A DNA stretch of 64,000 nucleotides, taken from contig NZ_SDLR01000011.1 in assembly GCF_004522215.1 (NCBI RefSeq), positions 35,178 to 99,177 on the forward strand. The letters are read 5' to 3'. Position numbers and translations under genes: made by a program. This DNA is from Ammoniphilus sp. YIM 78166. GTDB lineage: Bacteria; Bacillota; Bacilli; Aneurinibacillales; RAOX-1. The number at the start of each line of letters is the position of its first letter. The first letter of the stretch is position 1. Below, piece by piece: positions 47,982 through 56,918 of this stretch. The notes under the pieces were generated by a model that saw only the letters and a program-made list of their open reading frames with translations, was not told the DNA's origin and did no database searches.

Positions 47982-49508
47982 ATGGAAACGGTTGGTTATT
48001 TACTGCAAGGATTTTCGGTTGCCGCCCAATGGCATAATCTCCTGTTTGCTTTTTTTGGAGTACTGATTGGAACCTCAGTAGGGGTTCTTCCTGGAATAGG
48101 ACCAATGAGCGGAATCGCGCTGCTGATGCCGATAACGGCATCCATTACCAGCGGGTTAGCCCCCGATGCGGCGGCTACGAGTTCCATCATTCTTTTGGCT
48201 GGCGTTTATTATGGGGCAATGTACGGCGGTTCAACCACTTCGATTCTTTTGAATACACCGGGTGAATCGGCGTCGGTTGTGACCACATTGGATGGTTACC
48301 AGATGGCAAAGAACGGTCGTGCCGGGATTGCACTTGCAATCTGTGCGATTGGATCGTTTGTCGCAGGACTTGTCTCTCTCATCGGTTTGATATTACTAGC
48401 CAACCCGTTAGCTGAGGCAGCCATCAAATTTGGACCGGCGGAATACACGTCGCTCATGTTACTTGGACTGGCTGCGGTGAGCGGTCTGGCCGGCAAATCG
48501 ATCGTTAAAGCCTTGCTGATGATCCTGGTTGGATTACTGCTTGGAACCATAGGAATCGATCATACATCGGGAGTAACTCGCTTTACTTACGATATTCCTG
48601 TCTTGTATTCAGGGATTGAATTTTTAACCATTGCTGTCGGGTTATTTGCCCTTGGAGAAGTGTTTAAGACCATTCTTGAGCGAGATGGAATTGAAGGAAC
48701 CATTGCCAAAATATCGAGGATTCTGCCGACCAAGCAGGACATGAAGGATAGCGCCCTTCCCATTGCTCGAGGATCCATCTTTGGCTTCTTCATCGGCGTT
48801 CTGCCAGGCGCAGGAGCCACGCTGGCTTCATTCTTTTCGTATTTAATGGAAAAAAAGATGAGTAAAAATCCTAGCAAATTCGGTAGAGGGGCGATTGAAG
48901 GGGTAGCGGCTCCGGAATCCGCCAACAATGCCGCAGCAGGCGGAGCCATGATTCCATTGCTGACGTTAGGGATTCCAGGTTCGGGATCGACCGCGATTTT
49001 GCTGAGTGCCTTTATCATGTACAATATTCAGCCCGGTCCTCTCTTATTTCAGGATCATCCCCAAGTAGCCTGGGGGTTAATTGCCAGTATGTTTATCGGT
49101 AATGTGATGCTGTTGGTCTTGAATATGCCTCTGGTGAAAGTATTTGCAAAAATCATTGACACACCAACGAAATATTTGTTGCCTCTAATCGTAGCTTTTT
49201 CCGTGTTTGGCGTCTACGCGGTTCAATTTTCCACGTTTGACTTAATGCTTCTCATGGGTTGTGGGGTGGCTGGTTATTTTCTGACGAAAAACGATTTCCC
49301 CGTTGCTCCGTTGGTCCTTGGCCTTGTCCTTGGTCCGATGATCGAAAATAATATGCGAAGAGCACTCACTTTATCGAATGGCGATTTTATGATTTTTCTT
49401 CAAAAACCGATTTCTCTAGCTTTCCTGATTGTTGGCTTATTATGGATTACCATTCCATTGCTCATGAAACTGAAGGGCAAACAAGTCATTGTAAATGAAG
49501 AGGCCTAG
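47982..49508 (+). CDS. tctA: Second TctA large membrane subunit
   Basis: A 508-aa TctA permease: GTSVGVLPGIGPMSGIALLM, YYGAMYGGSTTSILLNTPGE, FIGVLPGAGATLASFFSYLM and APESANNAAAGGAMIPLLTL. It differs from copy 1 especially in the first half (PMSG against SSSMA in the substrate motif), which fits a different substrate, probably the hydroxyacid or acid sugar processed by the upstream enzymes. Ends at the terminator at 49568. Confidence 0.94.
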   Translation: METVGYLLQGFSVAAQWHNLLFAFFGVLIGTSVGVLPGIGPMSGIALLMPITASITSGLAPDAAATSSIILLAGVYYGAMYGGSTTSILLNTPGESASVVTTLDGYQMAKNGRAGIALAICAIGSFVAGLVSLIGLILLANPLAEAAIKFGPAEYTSLMLLGLAAVSGLAGKSIVKALLMILVGLLLGTIGIDHTSGVTRFTYDIPVLYSGIEFLTIAVGLFALGEVFKTILERDGIEGTIAKISRILPTKQDMKDSALPIARGSIFGFFIGVLPGAGATLASFFSYLMEKKMSKNPSKFGRGAIEGVAAPESANNAAAGGAMIPLLTLGIPGSGSTAILLSAFIMYNIQPGPLLFQDHPQVAWGLIASMFIGNVMLLVLNMPLVKVFAKIIDTPTKYLLPLIVAFSVFGVYAVQFSTFDLMLLMGCGVAGYFLTKNDFPVAPLVLGLVLGPMIENNMRRALTLSNGDFMIFLQKPISLAFLIVGLLWITIPLLMKLKGKQVIVNEEA

Positions 49509-49567
49509 GTTAGATGGCGATGGCGGAAGTGTACGACGTCATCGGGCATGGGATAGTTCCTTATTTG

Positions 49568-49599
49568 CCCTAGATCGTGACCTCGATCTAGGGTTTTTT
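49568..49599 (+). terminator. Terminator of the acid-sugar/tct operon
   Basis: CCCTAGATCG (49568-49577) pairs with CGATCTAGGG (49584-49593), then TTTTTT. Confidence 0.92.
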
Positions 49600-49618
49600 A
49601 GATGCTAGACTAATAGGT

Positions 49619-49722
49619 TGACGAGCGCCCAATCCAAGTGTGGAATCGCCCAAAAACAGGGCTGAAGCGCCCGAAAATGGGAGGGAACGCCCAATCGTGA
49701 AGCGAACGCCCTATACCTCACG
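49619..49722. repeat. Degenerate intergenic array with CGCCC every 19-21 bases
   Basis: CGCCC occurs at 49626, 49647, 49668, 49688 and 49707, spaced 21, 21, 20 and 19 bases, each preceded by two or three A/G and followed by A-rich text. No ORF uses it. A comparable array with GCCGGTA lies at 55553-55810. Confidence 0.7.
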
Positions 49723-49822
49723 CCATTCTTTTTTTTCATATCCAATAATGATTTTTTGATATTTTATAAAAACTTCTTCCTCGTTTATGCTTGATTCATA
49801 GAGATGACGAGGAGGGTATGAC

Positions 49823-50902
49823 ATGGAATCGGATAAAGTGTTTGTTGCTCCTGACACATTAAAGGATTTGGCTTCCCAAGTATTTGAAGGAATTGGCTTG
49901 CGCAGGGAGGACGCGATGATCATCGCTCGGGACCTGGTTGCTGCAAACATAAGAGGACTCGATTCTCATGGGGTTTCGCGAATCCCGATGTATCTGGAGC
50001 GGATTCGACGCGGGGTCGTGAATCCGCAGCCCAACATTACCATTAAAAAGATCACTGCCGCTGTGTCTTTAGTGGATGGAGATAACGGAATGGGGTTTTT
50101 GGCCGGTCATCGGGCGATGGACGAAGCAATCAGACTAGCGAAGGAAAGTGGAATTGGTCTAGTAGGGGTCCATCGAAGTACGCATTATGGGATGGCTGCC
50201 CTCTATGTTCAGCAGGCCATTCAAGCAGGATACATTTCTCTTGCCTTAACGAATTCCTCGCCAGCCGTACCCGTATGGGGCGGACGAAGTACGTTTCTTG
50301 GAGCTAGTCCTCTAGCGGCTGGGGTGCCGGGAGGGGAAAAATCGGATTATGTGTTAGATATGGCCATGACCGTCATTGCAAGAGGGAAGATCCGCCTAGC
50401 CGCAACTCATGGCGAGCCCATCCCGCTTGGGTTGGCCCTTGATGCCGAGGGGGTGCCGACAACGGATGCGAAGAAGGCGTTTGAAGGCGTTTGCTTGCCC
50501 TTCGGTGGCGCAAAAGGTTCCGCACTAGCCATGTTAATGGATTTACTAGCTGGGGTATTAACGGGAGCGAACTATGGAGGAGAAGTCAAGAGCTTGTATT
50601 TTGACCATTCTGAACCGCAAAATGTCGGACATCTATTTTTCGCCATACGGCCGGATCTGTTTATGCCGATGGAGGAATTCTCCCATCGGATGGATACGTT
50701 CGTGGAACGGGCTAAAGCGGTTCCTCTTGCCCAGGGATTCGATGAGATCCTCATTCCAGGCGAACCGGAGGAACGAACCGAGCAGCAACGCAGAGTAACA
50801 GGCATTCCGCTAACCGAAGAAGTGATTCGAGGTCTGCAGGCCGAGGTCGAGAGCTTAGGTCTTGCATTTCCAGATTTCTATAAATTAAATACAAACCTAT
50901 AA
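49823..50902 (+). CDS. Ldh2/malate dehydrogenase family oxidoreductase
   Basis: A 359-aa NAD(P)-dependent dehydrogenase of the LDH2/MDH2 family (malate, L-sulfolactate, ureidoglycolate, 2,3-diketogulonate-type). Motifs: ANIRGLDSHGVSRIPMYLE (about 39-57), VGVHRSTHYGMAALYVQQ with the catalytic His, PLAAGVPGG, and GGAKGSALAMLMDLLAGVLTG. Start has GAGGAGGG upstream. It starts a further unit with rraA 13 bases downstream. Together they could oxidise and cleave a hydroxyacid. Substrate unknown. Confidence 0.92.
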   Translation: MESDKVFVAPDTLKDLASQVFEGIGLRREDAMIIARDLVAANIRGLDSHGVSRIPMYLERIRRGVVNPQPNITIKKITAAVSLVDGDNGMGFLAGHRAMDEAIRLAKESGIGLVGVHRSTHYGMAALYVQQAIQAGYISLALTNSSPAVPVWGGRSTFLGASPLAAGVPGGEKSDYVLDMAMTVIARGKIRLAATHGEPIPLGLALDAEGVPTTDAKKAFEGVCLPFGGAKGSALAMLMDLLAGVLTGANYGGEVKSLYFDHSEPQNVGHLFFAIRPDLFMPMEEFSHRMDTFVERAKAVPLAQGFDEILIPGEPEERTEQQRRVTGIPLTEEVIRGLQAEVESLGLAFPDFYKLNTNL

Positions 50903-50915
50903 GGAGAGAGAAATC

Positions 50916-51530
50916 ATGAGTATCATAGATCAATTTAAAGCGGTACCTACGACTTGCATTTCGGACACGATGCAAGGGATGAATAACTTGGATCCAGCGA
51001 TCAAGCCATTAAAGGGAGAATATCGCGTAGCAGGAAGAGCGTTTACCGTAAAGATGCCCGTCGGGGATAATAAAGTGTTTCTACAAGCGATTAGAGAGGC
51101 TCAGCCTGGAGACGTTCTTGTGGTTGATGCCAAAGGGGATACGTACCGGGCAATCGCAGGCGATTTTATTGTAGGGTTGGCCCAAACCCTAGGCATCAAC
51201 GGCATTATTGCCGACGGAGTGATCCGAGACATTGAAGGCATTAAGCAATTGGATTATCCCGTGTTCTGCAAGGGAACCACGGTGGCGGCAAGCGGGAAAG
51301 CAGGTATGGGAGAAATAAACGTACCAATCTCTTGTGGAGGAGTTACAATTCACCCTGGAGATATCGTTGTTGGAGATGCCGACGGAGTGGTTGTGGTTCC
51401 CCAGGCGATAGAGGAAGAAGTACTGAAGAAGTCCATTGAAAAATTAGATTTTGATATCAAGAGAGCCGAAAAGGTCTCAGGCAAGCGAGATGAAGTGATC
51501 AAGTACTTGGATAACTTCTTATCCAAGTAA
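50916..51530 (+). CDS. RraA family aldolase/decarboxylase
   Basis: A 204-aa member of the RraA-like superfamily, which includes 4-hydroxy-4-methyl-2-oxoglutarate aldolase and oxaloacetate decarboxylase. TTCISDTMQG (about 10-19), VVDAKGDTYRAIAGDFIVGL, GINGIIADGVIRDIEGI with the RD catalytic/metal pair, and GDIVVGDADGVVVVPQ are present. Strong AAGGAGAG site, 13 bases after the dehydrogenase. Cleavage of the 2-oxoacid made by the preceding dehydrogenase, or oxaloacetate decarboxylation, is the likely task. Confidence 0.92.
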   Translation: MSIIDQFKAVPTTCISDTMQGMNNLDPAIKPLKGEYRVAGRAFTVKMPVGDNKVFLQAIREAQPGDVLVVDAKGDTYRAIAGDFIVGLAQTLGINGIIADGVIRDIEGIKQLDYPVFCKGTTVAASGKAGMGEINVPISCGGVTIHPGDIVVGDADGVVVVPQAIEEEVLKKSIEKLDFDIKRAEKVSGKRDEVIKYLDNFLSK

Positions 51531-51538
51531 TGTAGAAG

Positions 51539-51577
51539 GGACAGGCGGAATTGTTATACTTCGTCCTGTCCTTTTTT
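51539..51577 (+). terminator. Terminator after rraA
   Basis: GGACAGGCGGAA (51539-51550) pairs with TTCGTCCTGTCC (51560-51571; one mismatch), then TTTTTT. Confidence 0.88.
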
Positions 51578-51602
51578 ATCAAATAGATTGGGGTGGAGAT
51601 AC

Positions 51603-54320
51603 ATGGAAGAAACCATAAAAGATACATGGAGAGCCCGTTCAACGTTCTCCGTTAACGATAAGAAATACGATTACTTTCGAATTAACGCTCTAGAGGAGCA
51701 AGGGTTGGGGAACGTTTCTAGACTGCCTTACTCCGTAAAGGTTCTATTGGAGTCTGCGGTTCGCGAATACGATGGCATCGCCATAACGGAAGAACACATC
51801 AGCAAACTTGCCAATTGGACGGTGGAACGGGATCCCAATCAGGAAGTTCCTTTCAAGCCAGCTCGGATCCTATTGCATGATACAACAGGTCTTCCAGCCA
51901 TGGTGGATATGGCGTCCATGCGGGAGAGTGTCCAACGGGCAGGAGGCGATGTTTCTTCCGTCAACCCGTTGATCCCTGTGGATCTTGTCGTGGATCATTC
52001 GATCACCGTCGATTATTTTGGCAGGCCCGACGCCATGGAGCTGAATGAGAAAACCAATTTTGAACGAAACATGGAGCGATTCCGCTTCTTCCGCTGGGCG
52101 CAAAAAGCCTTTGATAACTTCCGAGTGGTTCCTCCTGCGTCCGGCATCATGCATCAAATTAATATGGAGTACCTAGCCTCGGTTGCTACAGTTAAAGAGG
52201 ATGAGGATGGCTTAATGGTTTATCCGGATTCTCTCGTGGGAACCGACTCTCATACCACGATGATTAATGGAATGGGCGTAGTCGCTTGGGGGGTTGGCGG
52301 GATTGAGGCTGAAGCAGCAATGCTGGGGCTGCCTTTATATTTCGTCGTGCCTGAAGTGGTTGGATTCAAACTGACGGGTACACTTCCCGAAGGAACGACC
52401 GCAACCGATTTGGCCCTTACAGTCACGAATCTTCTCCGGAAAAAGGGTGTGGTGGGTAAATTTGTGGAGTTCTATGGAGCGGGGGTAGCAGCACTGAGCA
52501 TCGCAGACCGCGCGACGATTGCCAATATGGCACCTGAATATGGCGCGACGATGGGATTTTTCCCTGTTGACCAAGAAACCTTGAACTATTTGGCTTTAAT
52601 CGGCAAGAACGAAGAGCAAATCGCCCTCGTTGAAACTTATTATAAAGCGCAAGGCATGTTTATGTCTCCTGACCGTCCAGAACCCGTGTATTCCTATGGG
52701 ATTGAACTGGATCTATCTACCGTTGTCCCTAGCCTAGCAGGACCGAAACGTCCACAAGATCGTGTAGACCTTTCGCAGATGAAGCAGCATTACCATGAGG
52801 TCGTTCGTAATCCGGTCGACAAGGGAGGATACGACTTGTCTGAAGAGGAATTGAGGAAAGAGATTGCGGTTGAACATCCTAACGGAGAAAAAACAGTCAT
52901 CAGGAATGGGACGGTTGTCCTTGCCGCGATTACAAGCTGTACCAATACCTCTAATCCGAATGTCCTGATCGCAGCTGGTCTCGTGGCCAAAAACGCGGTG
53001 GAAAGAGGTCTCAAGAAGCCGGCTTATGTAAAGAGTTCTTTAACACCCGGTTCTCGAGTGGTTACCGATTATTTGAATGAATCTGGTCTGATGACGTATC
53101 TTGAGGACCTTGGGTTCCATATTGCGGGATACGGCTGTGCAACCTGCATCGGGAATTCAGGACCGCTGCCTCTAGAGGTTAGTCAAGCGATTACGGAAAA
53201 CGATTTGACCGTAGCAGGCGTGTTATCCGGAAACCGGAACTTTGAAGGACGGGTGCATCCGGAAATTAAAGCGAATTATTTAGCTTCGCCACCTCTAGTG
53301 ATTGCGTACGCTCTAGCAGGTACGGTGGATATTGATTTCGCCACAGAGCCTATCGGCTATGACCAAAAGGATCAACCGGTATATTTAAAGGATATTTGGC
53401 CAACATCAGGAGACATTCAGGGATGGTTGGGCCATGCGGTTCGCCCGGAATTATTTCGTGAGCGGTATAAGGAAGTCTATCAGGCCAATGAACAGTGGAA
53501 TAGCATCGATGTTCCGGCAAGTGAGCTGTATGATTGGGATGAAAAATCCACTTACATTCAGAATCCACCGTTCTTAGACGTGTTACCTGAGATTCCAGAT
53601 GATATCCGGGACATTCAAAGTGCTCGAGCGTTAGCGATTTTAGGAGACTCTGTCACTACGGACCATCTTTCTCCGTCGGGAGCGATTCGGGTAGATAGTC
53701 CAGCTGGACGATATTTGCTCGAGAAGGGTGTCAAACGAGAAGATTTTAACTCGTATCCCTCTAGACGAGGCAACCATAAAGTCATGATCCGCGGGGCCCT
53801 GGCCAATCATCGAATACGGAATCTCATGGTACCGGGATCCGAGGGCGGGGTGACGAAGTATCTGCCAACGGGAGAAGTCATGAGCATGTTCGAGGCGAGT
53901 TTAAAGTATCAGGAAAACCAAACGGCGCTTTTCTTAATCGCCGGCAAAGAATATGGAACGGGAAGCTCTCGCGATTGGGCGGCTAAAGGAACACATTTGC
54001 TCGGTGTCAAAGCGGTCATTGCAGAAAGCTTTGAGCGGATTCACCGCAGCAATTTGGTCGGGATGGGCGTTCTTCCTTTACAGTTCGTACCGGGAACAAC
54101 GGCTGAAACGCTTGGTTTAACAGGTAGTGAAACCTTTAGAACCGTTGGTCTAAGCGATTCGATTAAACCGGGTCAAAAGATAAAGATTCAAGCTAATAGA
54201 GAAGATGGCAGTATCTTTGAATTCGATGCGATTCTCCGTTTAGATAGCGTTGTGGATATTGAGTACTATCGAAATGGCGGAATTATGCAGAAAGTCGTTC
54301 GTCAGTTAAATAAGAGATAG
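51603..54320 (+). CDS. acnA: Aconitate hydratase (AcnA/CitB type)
   Basis: Isomerises citrate and isocitrate through cis-aconitate with a [4Fe-4S] cluster. 905 aa, usual AcnA length. Cluster Cys residues: ITSCTNTSNP (about 446-455) and GYGCATCIGNSG (about 512-523). Swivel domain GAIRVDSPAGRYLLEKG and YGTGSSRDWAAKG carry substrate-binding Ser/Arg. Start ATG 51603 with GGTGGAG 7 bases upstream. It may be an extra copy: it lies in a tricarboxylate cluster near prpF and citrate lyase rather than with TCA genes. It pairs with the lactonase gene 15 bases downstream. Confidence 0.96.
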   Translation: MEETIKDTWRARSTFSVNDKKYDYFRINALEEQGLGNVSRLPYSVKVLLESAVREYDGIAITEEHISKLANWTVERDPNQEVPFKPARILLHDTTGLPAMVDMASMRESVQRAGGDVSSVNPLIPVDLVVDHSITVDYFGRPDAMELNEKTNFERNMERFRFFRWAQKAFDNFRVVPPASGIMHQINMEYLASVATVKEDEDGLMVYPDSLVGTDSHTTMINGMGVVAWGVGGIEAEAAMLGLPLYFVVPEVVGFKLTGTLPEGTTATDLALTVTNLLRKKGVVGKFVEFYGAGVAALSIADRATIANMAPEYGATMGFFPVDQETLNYLALIGKNEEQIALVETYYKAQGMFMSPDRPEPVYSYGIELDLSTVVPSLAGPKRPQDRVDLSQMKQHYHEVVRNPVDKGGYDLSEEELRKEIAVEHPNGEKTVIRNGTVVLAAITSCTNTSNPNVLIAAGLVAKNAVERGLKKPAYVKSSLTPGSRVVTDYLNESGLMTYLEDLGFHIAGYGCATCIGNSGPLPLEVSQAITENDLTVAGVLSGNRNFEGRVHPEIKANYLASPPLVIAYALAGTVDIDFATEPIGYDQKDQPVYLKDIWPTSGDIQGWLGHAVRPELFRERYKEVYQANEQWNSIDVPASELYDWDEKSTYIQNPPFLDVLPEIPDDIRDIQSARALAILGDSVTTDHLSPSGAIRVDSPAGRYLLEKGVKREDFNSYPSRRGNHKVMIRGALANHRIRNLMVPGSEGGVTKYLPTGEVMSMFEASLKYQENQTALFLIAGKEYGTGSSRDWAAKGTHLLGVKAVIAESFERIHRSNLVGMGVLPLQFVPGTTAETLGLTGSETFRTVGLSDSIKPGQKIKIQANREDGSIFEFDAILRLDSVVDIEYYRNGGIMQKVVRQLNKR

Positions 54321-54335
54321 GAGATAGAGTAGGAT

Positions 54336-55418
54336 ATGACTACAGAATACTTTGCCTACGTCGGTTGCCGTACAACCAAGGAGAGGAATGCCCGCGGGGA
54401 AGGGATCAGTGTATACCGCGTAGATTCCGCAACAGGAGAATGGACCTTCGTTCAGCTAGTAGGGGATGTTGTAAATCCTTCCTTTCTTGCCTTCGATCGT
54501 AACCAGGAATTTCTTTATACGGTTCACGGAGACCGCAGTGAAGTGAGCGCGTTTCGCATCGACAAGCAGACGGGTCAATTGACCTTTATTAATCAGCAAT
54601 CCACGGAGGGGAAAAACCCCGTGCACTTGGTCGTGGATCCCACGAACCGATATCTTGTGGTAGCAAACTATATTAGTGGAACCTTGGCTGTTCTTCCCAT
54701 AAATTCTGATGGCTCGCTTGCGCCTCTTACCGATCTGGTGAAGTCGCCTGGCAGCCCAGACACCGAGGGAGTGGATTTATACCTTAAGCAAGGCGTGTCT
54801 CATCCGCATCATTGTCCATTGGATCCGACTGGCAGATTCATTGTGGTTCCAGACTTGGGCGTAAATAAGCTATTTGCTTATCAGCTTGATACGTCCCATG
54901 GAAAATTAATCATCAACGATCCTGCTTTTGGCACTGCTCCTGAAGGATCGGGCCCAAGGCATATCGATTTTCACCCAAACCAGCCTTATGCTTATGTGGC
55001 GAGTGAACTGGATTCAACGGTGGTCGCTTATCGCTTTGATGCGCAAACAGGTGAGTTTAAGCTGTTGCAAACTCTTTCTACCCTGCCGGAAAGCATCAAA
55101 GGAAATACTTGCGGAGAAGTTGCGGTGGCCCCATCCGGGAAGTTTGTTTACATCTCTAACCGTGGACACAACAGTGTGGCGATTTTTACGATTGATCAGT
55201 CTACGGGGTTACTTTCACCAGTGGGCTGGGAGCCAACGCAAGGAGAGACCCCTCGTTTCTTCACTTTTGATCCAACAGGAGAGTTTTTCTACGTAGCGAA
55301 TGAAGATAGTGATAGCATTGTACAGTTTCGTGCAGACGAGACAAGCGGTGCTCTCGTGCCGACTGGACAAGTGGTTCACACGGGAAGTCCAGTATGTGTG
55401 GTATTTAGTAGGGAGTAG
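54336..55418 (+). CDS. pgl: 6-phosphogluconolactonase-type beta-propeller lactonase
   Basis: A 360-aa seven-bladed beta-propeller of the YbhE/YkgB lactonase family: FAYVGCRTTKERNARGEGIS opening, repeated blades (e.g. NPVHLVVDPTNRYLVVANYI, HPHHCPLDPTGRFIVVPDLG, GSGPRHIDFHPNQPYAYVAS). It hydrolyses 6-phosphogluconolactone or a related sugar-acid lactone. It is the missing lactonase for the zwf-gnd-pgi route at 5.7-9.5 kb but is co-transcribed with aconitase, so it may act on a lactone of an organic acid instead. A strong terminator follows. Confidence 0.9.
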   Translation: MTTEYFAYVGCRTTKERNARGEGISVYRVDSATGEWTFVQLVGDVVNPSFLAFDRNQEFLYTVHGDRSEVSAFRIDKQTGQLTFINQQSTEGKNPVHLVVDPTNRYLVVANYISGTLAVLPINSDGSLAPLTDLVKSPGSPDTEGVDLYLKQGVSHPHHCPLDPTGRFIVVPDLGVNKLFAYQLDTSHGKLIINDPAFGTAPEGSGPRHIDFHPNQPYAYVASELDSTVVAYRFDAQTGEFKLLQTLSTLPESIKGNTCGEVAVAPSGKFVYISNRGHNSVAIFTIDQSTGLLSPVGWEPTQGETPRFFTFDPTGEFFYVANEDSDSIVQFRADETSGALVPTGQVVHTGSPVCVVFSRE

Positions 55419-55420
55419 AA

Positions 55421-55470
55421 AATAAAGAAGACATGGTTGCATGATCCATGTCTTCTTTATTGTTTGTTGT
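55421..55470 (+). terminator. Terminator after the lactonase gene
   Basis: AATAAAGAAGACATGG (55421-55436) pairs perfectly with CCATGTCTTCTTTATT (55446-55461), then GTTTGTTGTTTG. Confidence 0.9.
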
Positions 55471-55552
55471 TTGGCAGCATCACGGACGAATAGTTCCGAT
55501 ACCTCTTGTGGGATACCCTGCCCCCTATTTAACCCACTTTTGCTCGTCATTC

Positions 55553-55810
55553 GCCGGTAAAGGAACCTCAGATGCTGGTAAATACGCTAAAGATGCCGGT
55601 AAAACGAAAAAGTTGCCGGTATTACTATTGGCTCATGATAAAATCAAAGGAAATGGGGGTAAAAACTAGCCTAATACCCCCCACCTCAGAGTTCGCCAAT
55701 GTCCTTTGTGCCCCCACTTGCCGGTATTCCACAGAAACTTGCCTGTACGGTACCCATATTTGCCAGTGAACTAGCCAAAGTCGCCGGTACCAGCCCCATT
55801 CCCGCCGGTA
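55553..55810. repeat. Degenerate GCCGGTA array with 21-bp period
   Basis: GC[CT]GGTA occurs at 55553, 55574, 55595 and 55615 (spacing 21, 21, 20), and a second block GCC[GTA][GT]T[AG] at 55720, 55741, 55762, 55783 and 55804 with exactly 21-base spacing. Between units the sequence differs, so it is not CRISPR. Two blocks are separated by a degenerate stretch. It fills the 379-base gap 55462-55840; no gene was seen there. Confidence 0.75.
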
Positions 55811-55840
55811 AGCCAACCAACCAATCAACCGAATAGGCAC

Positions 55841-56716
55841 TTACCCGTTTTTAACGGACTCCATGTCCGCATTAACAAACTCCACAAAAGCTTTAACCAC
55901 GTTCAACTCTAAGGATTCCTCCTGATAGAACATCCATGTCTTCCTTATTAATGGGTTTCCTTGTTTATCCGTTAGGTAGACGAGATGAATGTTTTCTATA
56001 TTCTCAAAAAACATTGAAGGGATAATGGCATAGCCTAGTCCATTCAGGACCATTTCTTTGCATGTATCTCCTTGATCCACGACCATCGCGACGGTTGGAG
56101 GTTGGATGTAATGCTCGGCCCACCAATTATCCACGAGTGCTTTATAAAGGGCGTCCGTACGGTAATCGATCCGAGGAAGGTGAGGCAATTCACTTAGTTC
56201 AATCTTATGTTTAGAGGCGATGCACAGCCTTTCTTCCATTACCAGCAACTTTTCACCCGACCAGCTATAGTCTCCACGGACAAAGCCGATATGCACATCT
56301 TGGTTGTACACCAAGTTGAAGATGTCTCGGCTAAAGCCCGTTTCGACTTGAAAATCAACTTGCGGATATTGCTCTTTAAATAACCGAAGAAGGCCAGGCA
56401 GTTTATATTTACTAAAATAGTTCGAAACCCCAAGTCTTAGAGTACCCGCCACTTGGTGATTAAAATTGTTTAGATCTTCTTTTATCTCCCGGAGGGTGCT
56501 CAACATCTCGCCCGCGCGCTTGGCTAGGTATTCGCCTTCAGGAGTAAACTGCACTCCTTTTATTCCTCTGTGGACGATAGTTACCCCGAATTCTTTTTCA
56601 ATTTGTTTGAGGCGCTTCGTTAGGGTAGGTTGAGCGATATAGAGACTTTGCCCGGCTCTTGTGATGCTTTTTTCTCTATATAAAGTGTGTAAAATGAGCC
56701 AGTCGCGATCGTCCAT
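55841..56716 (-). CDS. LysR-family regulator
   Basis: A 291-aa LysR regulator (MDDRDWLILHTLYREKSITR). DNA-binding helix-turn-helix about 17-40, effector domain from about 90 (TLRLGVSNYFSKYKLPGLLR). Start ATG with GAGGAGGATCACC. It belongs to the same paralogue set as 23344, 41306 and 62279 and diverges from mtlA, but mannitol genes are usually controlled by MtlR; a carboxylate operon to the left (49.8-55.4 kb) is a more likely target. Confidence 0.92.
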   Translation of the reverse strand: MDDRDWLILHTLYREKSITRAGQSLYIAQPTLTKRLKQIEKEFGVTIVHRGIKGVQFTPEGEYLAKRAGEMLSTLREIKEDLNNFNHQVAGTLRLGVSNYFSKYKLPGLLRLFKEQYPQVDFQVETGFSRDIFNLVYNQDVHIGFVRGDYSWSGEKLLVMEERLCIASKHKIELSELPHLPRIDYRTDALYKALVDNWWAEHYIQPPTVAMVVDQGDTCKEMVLNGLGYAIIPSMFFENIENIHLVYLTDKQGNPLIRKTWMFYQEESLELNVVKAFVEFVNADMESVKNG

Positions 56717-56827
56717 GGTGATCCTCCTCTAGGTTTATCATCTTATTTTATCAGATTTTTACTGGAGGTTGAAAACTTTGCAGAATGAAATAAAGTATTA
56801 ACATCCATATTTAAACAAAAAATACTT

Positions 56828-56848
56828 TTGTCACTAGGTATGTGACAA
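56828..56848. promoter_or_regulatory. MtlR-like operator palindrome
   Basis: TTGTCAC-TAGGTAT-GTGACAA, a perfect inverted repeat of 7-base arms, resembles the Bacillus MtlR site TTGNCACAN4TGTGNCAA with one extra base in the centre. It is 71 bases before mtlA. Confidence 0.75.
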
Positions 56849-56857
56849 GGTTGATTT

Positions 56858-56886
56858 TTGACTTTATTGATACCGCATAGTATGAG
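56858..56886 (+). promoter_or_regulatory. Probable sigma-A promoter of mtlA
   Basis: TTGACT (56858-56863), 17-base spacer, TATGAG (56881-56886). It lies directly behind the MtlR-like palindrome, as expected for activation. Confidence 0.6.
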
Positions 56887-56918
56887 GTTAAAGAAGTAAT
56901 ATACAAAGGAGAGAATAT

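Noticed and set aside
49823..50902. Suspected truncation in the Ldh2-type gene
   Set aside because: Length (359 aa) and all family motifs in order indicate an intact enzyme.
55553..55810. CRISPR array
   Set aside because: Only a 7-base core is conserved, units are 21 bases, no full repeat/spacer structure and no cas genes nearby.
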